From: Carnegiea gigantea
Taxonomy: Eukaryota; Streptophyta; Magnoliopsida; Caryophyllales; Cactaceae
Length of the DNA: 64,000 nt
Direction of reading: 5' to 3'
Assembly (NCBI GenBank): GCA_029747015.1
Contig: JAKOGI010001264.1
Location: 124,001 to 188,000 of the forward strand
In this document: positions 23,940 to 38,000 of the stretch, in pieces
Position numbering within the stretch: the first letter of the stretch is position 1
How the letters are laid out: each line of letters starts with the position of its first letter
Position numbers and translations under genes: made by a program
Notes under the pieces: generated by a model
Seen by the model: the letters and a program-made list of their open reading frames with translations, nothing else
Databases searched by the model: none
Told to the model about the DNA's origin: nothing

Positions 23940-24672
23940 GTAAGGACAGCATGTAAGAAACCAATAATAATAATAATCAACGCCAGACGAAGGAAAGTTA
24001 TCAAATAATTGTATCATCATGGGTAATTACTAACTTATCGGCCCAACATATATGCTAATTTGGTTGCTCCCTAAAGCTACACAAAACCCCTGAACACATG
24101 CACTCAAGCATTTGGAATACACAATACTACAATTGCGCAGAAAAGGAAGGAGAAGGTAGGAAACACGTGTTTTTGTGTGTGTCGAACGACTAAAGAAGAG
24201 GCTTATTTAAAGAGAAAAAGCTCACTATTATGAGAGAGACACTGACGGAAAAAGGTGATACAAGAGGGCTGAAAATCGAGAAAGGGAGCTTATCTACTCC
24301 CAACTAGCCGTTTATGAAGAGATATAAGGAGAAAAATACATGACGTCAGTTATAATGATGAAAAGATAAAAGAATTTTCCCAAAAATTAACTAAACAACA
24401 AGGACACAATCCATCCCAGCCCGGACCAAACAAGGTGGGTGGACGAGTGACAAGCGCGAATGTCTGGTCCACGCTGTAACACCCATACTACCAATAAAAC
24501 TAAGGCCAAAGGCATTACACAAAGCCCAACAAAGGCAAGTGCTAGTAAGCTCTACAAGAACGTTCAAAATGCGAGATAAAGCCCAGCTAGAGAGTGAAAG
24601 AAAAGCAGGCTACTTTGTTGCCATTACACCAATAATCCGCCACTAATGGCATACAAACTGTAGAAACAAAGA
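23940..24672 (-). repeat. Putative copia 3' LTR (left copy)
   Basis: It shares with 30015-31145 the ordered strings GTAAGAAA, GAGAGACA, GCTT.TTTACTCCCAACT.GCC and GAGATA.A..GAGAAAAATA. On the minus strand the upper edge reads TGATCTTTGTTTCTACAG. Many substitutions separate the copies. Confidence 0.5.
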
Positions 24673-25190
24673 TCAGGGCAAAAGAAGGCTTAGATACTTA
24701 AATATCAATATCTTTCGATTGAATTGATACATATTGAACTGAGGCAACAAACATATCTAATAATTAGGGGGGGAAGCCTTGAAATTTGGTGGACCATATT
24801 GAGACCCCCACAAAATGTATCAACTTTTAATGTCACCCCACACTATGCAATAAAGAACTTGCGCCTACCCAGGACATGCGCAAAGGGATAGCTGAGGTCT
24901 CTCCTAAAAGGTGGCTAAACCTTCACACTTATGTAGATAATTCTATAAAGACTATCTCAATATAGACCATCATAAATATGGTCATAGAATCATTAAGAGC
25001 ATAACACTTATTCAACCTCAATCATTTAGCAATAAATCCATCAAGTGTATCTCAATAGCACCATCACAACGAGTTATGGATTCATTAAGGGTATAAGAGC
25101 TCTTCCTCATAAAGCACAACCACGCACCATAAGAATAGAAATATAGAGCATAATAAGGCTAATATTGTTTTGTTTGACTATAAGTGGGTA
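24673..25190. other. Copia 3' internal region without a recognised gene
   Basis: AT-rich sequence between the end of RNase H and the putative 3' LTR; no reading frame supported. Confidence 0.35.
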
Positions 25191-26918
25191 CCCACCTTAC
25201 CGGCTTAATCCATAGGCGCATGTCTCACTACTTGAAGTCTCAAGAGCAACTCGCCTTGTCAAGCCCTTAGTAAGTGGATCCACTAAATTTCACTGAAATT
25301 TCACATGCTTCAAGGAAATGATTCCATGTTTTAGTAATTATTTGACCGCACAATGTCTAATGCAAATATGTCTTTTCGTCCCATTATAGACACTGTTGTT
25401 TGCATCTCCAAATACTACTCGCAATTCATAGTGTAGATAGATAACAAAAGCTTATCTGCCCCATAATGGCATATCTACTAGAAGGTTCTTTAGCCATTCC
25501 ACTTTTTATCCCAACTCAAGAGAAACAAATTCAACTTCCATGACAAAGGAAGCTATACAAGTATGCTTTGCAGACCTCAATAAAATAGCTTCTGCACCTA
25601 AAATAAAACACATAACCGCACGTTAAACTCACTTCACCATTATTAGTGACCTAGGTTGCATCATAAATTCCCTCTAACGTAGCAAGAAATTTACTAAAAT
25701 GCAACAACAATCCATAATACATCTTAAGTATTTTAGTAAATGAAAAAGTGCATCCCAATGCTCTTTAGTATATGCGTATATTAACTCCATCTACTGACAA
25801 AGGCTATGGTAGGATGAGTATAGTTCATGGGAAACACCTCCTATAATTTTAGCATAGCCCATTAGTGAAACACAGATCCCTTGTTGTTCTTGAGGTTTAT
25901 GCTAAGAATATAGCGAGTTCTCGTAGGTGTCACATCAAAGCGATTAAACTTTCTCAACATTTTCTCAATATAATGAGTGTGACACAAAGAACAACCAACA
26001 TTAATATCTCTAATTTTGATCCCTAAGATCATCATATTAGTCTCTCCTAGGTCCATTTCAAAATGAGAAGACAACAATTTGTTAGTCTCATTAACAATGC
26101 GCACATTAGTATGAAAAATAAACATATCATCAAGATATAGGCATATTATCACACAATTTGACGCAACCAACTTTGAATAGACACAATAATAAAAAGCATC
26201 CACAACCAAACCTTTATGCACAATTGTGCTATGAAATTTTTCATACCACTGTTTAGGGGCTTATTTTAGGCGATAAATGAATTTTCTAAGGTTATGAATT
26301 TTGTTCTCTTACCTAGGAACCGCATATTGCTTAGGTTGTGACAACTAAATTGCTTCCTCTAAGTCACCATTAACGAAGGCTGTTTTCACATCCATTGGAT
26401 GCACAACAAGACCATGAATAACAGCTAAACCGACTAGAGCTCTAATAGAGCCAATTTTAATCAGAGGGGAATAAGTGTCAAAATAGTAAATTTCCTTCCT
26501 CTCGTCAAAACCTCTAATTGCCAGTTTGACTTCATATTTGTTGATTGCACCATCAGCTCTCAATTTCTTTTTAAAAAATTCATTCGCTATTAATATGTCT
26601 ACAACCCTTAGGTAAGTCAACCAACTATCGGGTTTTATTTGACACTATCGAGTCTAATCCACTTTTAATGTCTTCTTTCCAAAGGCTAGCATCTACGGAT
26701 TTCATAAGTTTTTTATAAGATTTGGGATCTTCCACAATGAGGAAAATAGACACTAATTCATCACTCAAAGCATCAGCATTGAAATCTTCAATTAAGAAGG
26801 AAGTAATCTCAACTTTTTGTCTTTTACTGATAGGTTCGTTAATCGAATTTCTACCAACAGAACTAGACATAGTCAAATTCACATTTGCATGCACAGTATT
26901 AGAGACATTCTTTTTCAA
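25190..26918 (-). pseudogene. Copia reverse transcriptase and RNase H, broken
   Basis: 26345-26620 reads FDERKEIYYFDTYSPLIKI and VHPMDVKTAFVNGDLEE, the copia RT fingers and palm motif with its catalytic Asp (family MDVKTAFLNGDL). 25862-26221 reads VIICLYLDDMFIF (family YVDD box, here YLDD) and GETNMMILGIKI. From 25.86 to 25.2 kb the RNase H part shows AEAILLRSAKHTCIA, GTKRHICIRHCAVK and NLVDPLTKGLTRRV. Stops lie between these blocks. Confidence 0.86.
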
Positions 26919-26989
26919 ATGAAAAACATGCTTAAGAACTCTACATCTCTAGATACACAAATAGAAAAGTCAATCAATACCATGAAGCA

Positions 26990-27646
26990 ATATGCAGCGC
27001 AGTTCTGGGCATAACTAACAAACACAAAATCAAAAGTCTTAGGGCCAATGTTTACCTATTTGAAGTCAAATAAAGAGACTTTAGCCAAACAACCCCTACA
27101 CCTATAGGAAACTCATGTTGACGGCGTACCCGTTCCATGATTCATGTAGGGTCTGGTCTAACTTATTTTAAGGTATTATGTTAAGAACATAGCATGTAGA
27201 TAAAATGACTTCCCCCTATACGTTATTAGAAAGACTCAAACATAAAAGCATAGCATTCATCATTTCTTTAAGGTTTTTGTTTTTTTCGTTCAGCTACACC
27301 ATTTTGTAAGGGAGCATAAGATGCACTAACCTCATGTATAATGTCATTTTTTTTTTCCACAAAGGGTCACTAGAGAGTAATTGTTATATATTCTCCACCC
27401 CTATCGGATCTAGTTCTCTTGATTTTCCTATTTAATCAGTTTTCTCTTTTAGCTTTATACTTCAAGAATATTTCACTAGCTTCATGTTTTGTCCTAAGGA
27501 GGTATACTTTGGTGTATCTAGAAAAGACATCTATGTAGGTGATGTAATACCTTTTTCTCCCTTTGCTAATGGCATTCACTTGAACTCCGCCAAGTTTGAA
27601 TGCACTAGCTCTAGCAAGTATGTTTTTTTTAACTGGTGATAGGTTT
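26990..27646 (-). pseudogene. Copia integrase fragment
   Basis: On the minus strand KRYYITYIDVFSRYTKVYLL, then RTKHEASEIFLKYKA and IKRTRSDRGGEYIT, match the catalytic core of copia integrase. One TGA or TAA interrupts it (after KREN). The domain is cut at 27646 by the LTR-like insert, so the zinc-binding part is missing. Confidence 0.82.
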
Positions 27647-29480
27647 TGTAATAGCCCGAGCCCAAATTTTATTTATTTATTTAATTAAGCCATGTTAATT
27701 AAATTTCTCACATTTATTTATTGCATTTAATCATCCCGATTGAGAAAATTTTTATTTGGGCCCTACTGTGCAATTTAGGTTTTATTTATTGAAAATTTTG
27801 GGTGAATCGATAGTAGACCCTGATAAATATGGATTAAAAGAGTAAATTATTTTTCATAATATCATAAAAATTTAATTTCAAGCTATGAAAAATTTAATCG
27901 CATAAGGTTTAATTTTCTTTCCAGGCTCAAATTCATTTAAGCCCAATTTAGGCCCAACAAGCTACTACATTTACTTAGCTTATTATCAGCAATTATGTCC
28001 AACTATAATTAACAAAAGATACTTTTTGAAGGATAAAACTCAGCCAAGTAAATTTTGAAATATTAAAATCACTTTTCAATCAAGTAAAAATCACAAAATA
28101 TCAAGTATATTCTCTCTCCTTCTTCATCCACCCCACGACAGCCCTGTTCTGCTTCTGCTACCACTGTTTACGGCTGAAGCAGCCAGCTTGCTGCCACCCA
28201 CCACCTGCCATCAGCCACCTTCAACACCCTCCAGCCACCTCCCCACACTCTTCAAACATCACTCACACCTCTTTTTTCAAGCTTAAAGTGAGTAAAGCCT
28301 ATCACCTATCTTATTGATTTTTAGTTTTGATTCTTGTTTTTGTTGGTTTTAATTGTTGATCATGCTATTTTGATAAGAATAAGAGCTTTTTGAGGTGTTA
28401 AACTGTTGTTAAGCTTGAAAGCATGTGAGGATCTAGATTATATATGAGCATGCAAGCTTAAGTTTAAAATGATGGATTTGGATTGTTTTGTATTTGGTCT
28501 TGTAAGCTTTAGCATTAATAATAATTACGATGATAGTTCTGGTATTTTGGATGAGTTTAAATGCAAATATAAGCTGGTCATAGGCTAGGATCTTGGTGAT
28601 CATGCATGGTTTGGCTTATCTTAGCATCAAGTATGTTATTTGTACATGATTGGATGGCAAATGAAGTTTGGATGTGTAGTGGACTTAGATTATTCTTTGG
28701 TATGATTTTTACTAAAAGGGTGGATTATGAAAATTCCCTCAAATGATTGAAAGAAGTCATTTTGTTTATTTTTGTAAGTAAGTGAGATTATGGAAGTGTT
28801 CAAGTGTTTTGTAATGAAAAGAAAAGTTGAAAAATAGGTGAGGATGATTATGGAGTAATTTTGAATAATATGGCTATGTAAGGTGATGTTAAAAAACATA
28901 TAGAGATTTTAGAGAGTGATTTTAGAGGGAAATTATGCAAAGAAAACATTGAAAACATGGACGTTAGGACTGTGAATAGACAGAAAACAGGGGGCCCTTT
29001 GCAATTAAACTAGTATTGTTTGGTATATCAAAAAATTACGAATTTTGGTGGATAGATAGACCAATGAGTTTCCTTTCAAATTCCTCTTGAATCACATCAT
29101 TTTGACTTTTGTGAAAAAAGTTATGGACGATTTGCTAAGACTGCGCAGGACAAATCGGAGTTGTGCATGGTTTTCGTTAAGCTCAATTTTAGGAGCTGTG
29201 TTGTGGTAGTTGTGTTTTGCAATATGAATGAAAGTGTTGCGGGACTTCTTAAGTTTTTCATATTGGGGTTTTAGGTCTTAATTTGAGGTCGGGAGTGTAG
29301 GTTATGAATTATTTTCCTTTTCTTCTATTAAATCTTTACTTTATAGCCTAAATTATTTGTCTTGGTTTATTTTACTTTAAATAATATTATATTACCTTGA
29401 TTTAAACTAAATTTCCATAGTTTGGATAGTTTGTACCGTCTTAGTTTAACCTATCTTATATTTGTCTTGGTTCCTCAATA
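27647..29480 (+). mobile_element. LTR-like insert (possible solo LTR) inside the copia element
   Basis: It starts TGTAATAGCCCGAGCCC, a typical gypsy LTR start, and interrupts copia coding sequence on both sides. At 28.1-28.3 kb in plus orientation it has a CT- and CC-rich leader followed by AAGTGAGTAAAG, a plausible splice donor, as seen in chromovirus LTRs. No coding region is present, so a solo LTR is the simplest reading. I could not find a matching CA end with a target duplication, so the right edge is uncertain. Confidence 0.5.
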
Positions 29481-30014
29481 AGCACATTATCCTGTAATCG
29501 CTCACCCATCTTCATATCTTCATCTAGAACTATAGCACACACGGTCTCTTTGACACCTAATCTATGATTGGTTTGTCATCGGAAATCGAAAACAATAGTT
29601 ATTCACCAACCACGTATTTATCATCAGCACTGTACTTAGTCTTTAGTCTCTCCTATATGATCTTAGCAAATTTTAAAGTAATAAATAAATCAAACAAAGG
29701 GTGGTCATATGATTAAGCAAATGTCCCCTGACTGTTTTGTTTCCTTTATCGAACTTGTTGGTTTCTTCATCAAAAGTTTTGCTCTTTCCCTGGTCACTTA
29801 CAACTACAAACTCATTAGTGGTTTCAGAGGTATTATTTTCTTTAGTAAGATCAATGAACAACAGATAATCACTTTTGTTGTTCAAAGCAGATAAGGAGTT
29901 ATGGGACCAACATTTGTAGTTGGGTTTGCTAGTATGTTCAAATTTTGAAAGGTAAGGAAAGGCTTTGTTGACAGTAATAGTCACTGATAGACATTGATCG
30001 GGAAAGGAATCATT

Positions 30015-31254
<1,240 letters not shown>

Positions 31255-31259
31255 AGATG

Positions 31260-32027
31260 GGAAGTTGCCGAAAACGAATTCAATTACTTCTCTTTGAAAA
31301 AACAAAAAAGGATAAAAACTAGTCTTAGTCTTTCCAAAATTGTCTTTCAAAATTTCCAAATGAGACCGCTATTTTTATCGGAAACAAATTTCCTAATTTG
31401 TTTATGATGGATGACTTTCCTGTTTGATTTATACTGAGTTAAAGAAAACAACCCAAATCAACGAGACGTTAATCCGGTGGCTAATCTGGTGGCTCAGACC
31501 AAGGTTTTAGGTACACTAAGTCTCAAGTTTCATTTCCACTTCCCCATTATATTTTAATCATATTATACTTCCCTTTATGACTCATTTAAACCAAAAAATG
31601 ACAACCGAAATCCAGTACCTAAATTTTGGTTACAATCAGAAGCATATCCAATTGAAGACTGCCTCAACTTAAATCTGACCAAGAGGTGAAGCCTTAAGCG
31701 GATCAAGCCTGAAGCAGGCTTTGCAAGTCTAGTTTCCAACCATTAAAGTTCGGGAAATCTAAAATCACTATCTACAAATTACATGAAATCTAAATTTTGA
31801 TACAGGAAATTGAGCAAAATTTGAGCAACGTTAATACAACACAAGCAGACGCAGGTTACAAAAAGCAGTGTGTAAAAATATCAATGATATAAACTAATCT
31901 AGTAGATTATCAAGCCATGCGGCTTGTATTCTTAACTTTCAAAAATGGTAGAACAAAAATGCCAAAATTTTTGATGACAAAAGGGAGATTTTTCCTCCCA
32001 ATTTACAGCAAAATACATGCCCCTTTG
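31260..32027. other. 3' flank of NOC3, probably including its 3' UTR
   Basis: No reading frame or repeat that I recognise. The NOC3 stop codon is at 32028-32030, so the transcript's 3' UTR must extend leftward into this region. Confidence 0.4.
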
Positions 32028-35000
32028 CTATGAATGTTTCCTTTGCTTTTGCTTTGACATTCCTAGCCCAGTTCTCCTCTGTTTTTTGTAATCTTCATGC
32101 AACTGCAATGACATGGTCGTAAGATCTAACTCTCGCCTCAGTTTCTCATTCTCAACTATGTCTCGAACAACAGTGAAATGGTCGGCAAGCTTCTTCCTCA
32201 AGCCATCTTCATCTAAACCCAGTGGCAATTTGGTAGCCACTGCCAAAGTGGAATTGCCTCTTTTTCGCTTGTGACTGAGCTTCTTGGTATCATTCTTTAT
32301 GTTAAATGATTCTCTCTCCAATGCAAACTCCTTGAAAGCTTGCTGGGGTGAAATGGTGGGAAGGTAAACCTGGTTGGGTGTGGCAGTCATCTTGGAAATG
32401 CTGGAAGCCATGGTTGAAATCGCAGGATGATAATGCTTTGCCAAGAGATTCAGCTCCCAGAGAACGGCAGCAAGCGCTCCACTCAGATGGGGGTCTGAAG
32501 AGTACGGCTGATATTTCTGCAGTGAAAGCAAATGTGTTGATCAGGTAAAACTAACGAGTCCTTGGACTATAATGATTAACTTAAAACAGTGGCATAGAAA
32601 CATAGACGTCACAAAAGGGTCGTTCAATCAGAGATGCAACTAAACTGATGGAATGTATGAGATAGATTCCATTTAGAAATGGTCACCTTTGGTTGAGGGT
32701 CATACTTGATGCTGAATTGCCAAGAAAATGCAATCAATATTAGAGATGGAAAACTTGAATTCATTCGGTTTAGGTCCACTGAGGCCTAGTTGAATAATTG
32801 GGTACTGATCAGTTTTGCTAGGTCTATTTAAGAAGGCACACCAGGCCATATCATGAAAAACTTAAAAAACTTCAGTAACTCAAACAAAATGAGAAACACA
32901 AGCAGAAGGCCTAAAGTATGTGTCAGTGACAAACATACAATCACAGATTGAAGCAGATCAAGTAGAAGGAACTCCGAAAACACATACCACAACAGAACCT
33001 GACAACGAGCCGCCTCCAACATCATTTTCTAGCATGTATCGGCATTTAACATTCTTTTGCAGAAGATTTTTAACCGTGACAAGTGCTGAAATACATCAAA
33101 GTGGCGACAATTAGACCACTGGATTGCGGCTGATGTGTTGAACTCTAGAGAGAGAAATTAGAGACTTTCAACGCTCAATAACTGGGGAGTTCACATACCA
33201 GCCATCGCTTCTGCAGATCCAAAACACAACGAGGAAGTTGCCAGACGTTTTATGAAGGCAGCAGCCCTTTGCATGTCATGTTGCCTATCGTCGCACAAAA
33301 TTATCTTCAGAGCTTCTGCCAAGACCTCACCGTGATCCCTGTTCCAATCAAACAAAAAATTTCTCAGATGCTAAAAGATGGAACGACATTTCATTTATAG
33401 GATATGTACTTCCTAGTTCCTTCCTCTTTAAAGAAGAGATTCATCATGGCATATAGGTATTTGTTCATATACTCTTTTGGGACAATTTACGACTGGAAAA
33501 TCTCCAAGTCATATCAAAATGTTAGAGCCACAGGATCCAACTATACTCTAGTGTTTCAGGATCTAACAAGGGGCAAATCATCCCATTATTCTTCTCAGGA
33601 AATCTTGGTCATACCATGTTCATGCAATTAGAATCTTGATTAGTATGTCTAGAAAAACTGAATCTCCATCACCTGCTGTAGTGTTTTCTTCCCTGTCTTT
33701 TTTTTGGGTGGGGGACACGGGGGGGGGGGGGGAATGACCATGCTGTCAAGTTATTCTCTCTACCGAGGAAGATGGGCGTGGGGGTGGATGGGATTTCTCT
33801 TTCTTTCCTTCCCTTGTTTTAATTTTTTTTCCTTCCTTTTTTTAGAAGGTGAAGAGCAAGTTTGGCAGCTCCAGTTCCTCAGAAATTAGAACTTACCTAG
33901 ACTCCCAAATGCAAAACATGAACCAATTCATAGGACAACTTTCTACCACCAACCTCCCCCCCCCCCCCCCAAAAAAAAAAAAAGAAAAAAAAGGAGAGGA
34001 GATACAAGCCCTCCTTTAATGCAGCTTCTCACAAGAAGCTGGAGCAGGCATAATGAAGCTCCATACTGCAGAATTGACAACCATCTCCATCTGATGTTCT
34101 TAATCTGAATTTTTGCAATGCATTCAGATGTCAGAACTTATCAACCCTAAATTTAATCAAACTGAATTTCTCCAAACTCGAGCAATTCAAATAGCAATCT
34201 AATCAAAACCTAATTCAAATGGACCACAGTAAACCAAAGCAACTAGAACTCAGGATAGATCCAACTACGGCAGATCTTGAAAAGGACCAAAATAAAATAA
34301 AAAAGAAACAGAGCACTAGAATCAAGTAGAAATCAGTGCCCTCATTGTTGGAGTATTATTAAGTTCTTAAGTGCCCTCGTTGTCAGGGTATTGTTAAGAA
34401 ATTTGAAAATAACTTCATGGATTAGGAGAAGTACCAACCTTCCTGGTCTATACTCAATGATAAGATTGTAAAGCTGGATAAAGAAATCTTGCAAATCCAC
34501 ATTCAAGGCATCAAGATTCTTCCTCATCACCTTGAAGGCAACAATGCAGCATTCTATTCGTTCAGACACAGTCAAAGGACTTCCAGAATTTCCTACATTA
34601 CTGCCACCAGAGGCAAGAATCTTTAGGTGCTTCATTAGATCAGCCATAAAATCCAGGTCAATTAGATGAGCGAACATTCCTACACCCTTCAAACACGGAG
34701 AAAGCAATGGATGAGATCCGAGCGCACCACCTGATGAAGTGGAATTCTGCTTAGGCCTGCATAAAGAAAAAGCACGAGATAGACTAATGTGAATACAGTT
34801 ATGATACAAGTGCAAAGATTCTACTTCTGATTGTCCATTAAGTATCAAAATTAGTTTCTGATGTCCTACTCTCTAGAATCATTTGCTCTCTGATAAAATG
34901 AACACAAAAATCTTCTTAAAAGACAAGAAACTGAATTAGTGAATGGATACCTAATATATATTAGTGGCATTCCACAAATTGTCATCCTACCCTGTGAACA

Positions 35001-38000
35001 GCACAGGGTAATAAAGCAAGTCTCTCATGACTTATGTGCTGATCGTAAAAAAAGAGAGTCCAAGTATACTAGGTGTCCAACTTTAGGATTGCTAAATGTT
35101 GCGACTTGGGAAACTCCGACAAAGAAACCATATTAACTTTGAATAATGTATCAGGACACATGCACACATGCATAACAGAATCTATGAATACGAATAGTGC
35201 TGTCTTTGCAACACCCCCCCCCGGGTGGCCGGTTCAGGAGGGAAAAACAGGAATAAGGAATCTCAGGAGATCATTTTAGTAGGTGATTACATGCAACCAA
35301 TGGTAGAAAGCTTCAGGAGGAGAATTTGCAGAGTTTGGAGTACCCTTGACAGAAAGTATGCAAAGATGACCCCACACAAAATCTAAGCACATATGTACTG
35401 TACTTGGCACATTGCCTCTTTTCCGATCATTTTATGCTTGAAACAATGCCTAAATACAAAAGCAAACCTTGATGCAGCTAGCTGTGTAGCATGCTTCAAA
35501 ACACGAAAGTATGTATTAAACACAAAAGAAAGCGTCTCAGACTGCAGCCTCCTTCGCTCCACCACATCTTGGGCAGATGAAGCGGCCTTGTAATCAGCAT
35601 TTACCTGCACGGATAACATTAATTGTATGAGGAACATAGATTTCAGGGTGGAGAATTGCAAGTGAATCACAGCGTTTAATGGCGAACACCTCCTCTCGTG
35701 TCTTTGATACCAACTCCTGCTTACTTCTCTTCTTATCACTGATCACAGGTTGAATTTGCTCATTGGAATTCTTTCTTTTTTTATTTTTCTTATGTTTACC
35801 CTTGTTATCATCATCCTTATTCTCAGACCTTCCGAGATCTTCATCAAAGGCCAAAGACAAGAAAACCTGGACAATGAAAGAGGAACTCAATTCAATACCA
35901 TGACAAGTAAACATAAAAGAAAAATCAGAAAACTGTATCAGCGACAAATAAATGAGAAGCATATATCCAAACACCAAAGCAATCCAAGAATCAGAAGAAC
36001 GCATATTATAAATGGTATAAGGATGACAAATACCTCAATTGTGTCAGGATGTAATTCGCACTCGTGAATTTTTACAACATTGGCAATTAACTGGACAGCC
36101 TCAACAGTTGCTTCTCCGCCATGTTTTCCTTCTTGTGTGAAAAGAGACCGAACGGTTGCAGAACAAAGCTTTCTGCAAACAAGACAAAATGTCTAAGACT
36201 CCGTTTGGACCTTGAAAAATTTGGTGAAAAGATAAAAAATTGGAACACTTACTTTTTTTTCTAGTGTTTGGTTTAGAGAAAATAACAAAGAAAAAAATAT
36301 GGAGGAAAGTTAGATGCAAAAATTGTTAAAAACAAGTAATAAAATTTTCCTCATAAAATTGTTAGGAAAGTTTGAGGAAAATTCCCTACTTCCTCCAACC
36401 TCATTGCTTAGATGACATCAACATGATTCAAGTAGTTCATCAACATTCAAATTTCTCATCCAAATTCTTGTATTTTTTCCTTAATCCAAACAAGAGAAAA
36501 AAACTCATTTTCGCCCTACTTTTTTTCCTTCAACTTTTCTTTCTACCAAACTTTCTAAGGACCAACTGGAGTCTCAATGTTCTCGCAAACATGTGATTGC
36601 AGAATTAATAATATACCAAAAATGAAAAGCAACATTGTCACAAATCACAACATGGAACAAAACAATTAAACTAGACAAGCATCCTGTCAGAATCGTATCA
36701 CAGTTACATACAAAGGGGGGGGGGCAAGAAACGGAAAAGACAAACTGCTAAGGTAAGGGCATAAGGCAAGGATGACGGTTCAAATAGATCAGACATAAAA
36801 CCTCATCATGTCTTCATGGTAATTGCCAGTTGTGAACTGTGACATGCGATGTAGACTTGAAATAACCAGCACAGTTTACATTGATTTGTAACTATAAAGT
36901 CCCATCAAACAGAATGCAAAAGCAACTTTTTTCAGCTCCCTGATAAATGAATGATATTCTTTTTTGGGGGGTTTTCTTACAAGGAAAAGGATTCTATTAA
37001 GGATTTTTTTTGGGTGGGGTGGGTTTTGGGGGGGGGGGGGGGATGGCTGAAATAAGTCCCTAAAGCAAAAACAAGACCTTCACATAACTACCAACACAAA
37101 CCAATCCCTCCGAGGAAACCTTTCAAAGCCAATCCCATCATAATTGATTCCTGATTTTAGATTTTCCAGGTCTCTATTTGGACTCCTCAGGCCAGATAAG
37201 GTATGTCGACCAAGAATCAAATCCTTTCTCGTTGGATCCATCAGTGTGAAATCCATCTTTTCAAGGAGTGTTTGATCTGGAGTGCCTCACTCCTTTCGGC
37301 CAAAGTAAACTTACTGATCTTTTCTTGGGTAAGTTTCACCTTGACCTGCATGCCAATTGTTGTGTGTGTCATTGCCACAAATAAGCTGAGCACCTCGCAA
37401 ACCAGCTGTAAGGCCTTTGTTTGGAATCTCATAGACTAGAGTTCGAGGTTCACAAGAGTTAAAAAGAAGAGTAAATAAGCATAAAAAAGCTAATCGTTTT
37501 GTCTTGTTTGGATTTATAGCAAGGGGAAGAAAGAGCAAGGGACAAATAATCCACAGTATTTTGCACCCCAAATTGGAGGGTAAGAAACATGGGAGTAAAG
37601 AGGGATAAGGAGTACTCTCTTACACTCCCTAGAAAGGAACTCCCAAACACGGGTCAAGAGAGTAATTACACACACTAAAGCAAAAACAAGTCCCTAAAGC
37701 CAAAACAAGACCTTCACATAACTACCAACACAAACCAATCCCTCCGAGGAAACCTTTCAAAGCCAATCTCATCATAATTGATTCCTGATTTTAGATTTTC
37801 CAGCTCTCTGTTTGGACTCCTCAGGCTAGATAAGGTATGTCGACCAAGAACCAAATCCTTTCTCGTTGGATCCATCAGTGTGAAATCCATCTTTTCAAGG
37901 CGTGTTTGATCTGGAATGCCTCACTCCTTTCGGCCGAAGTACACTTACTGATCTTTTCTTGGGTAAGTTTCACCTTGACCTGCATGCCAATTGTTGTGTG

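Noticed and set aside
32999..33085. Shorter form of NOC3 exon 12 using a donor at 32998
   Set aside because: It shifts the frame of the last exon; the donor at 32987 keeps the frame and the expected KYQPY string.
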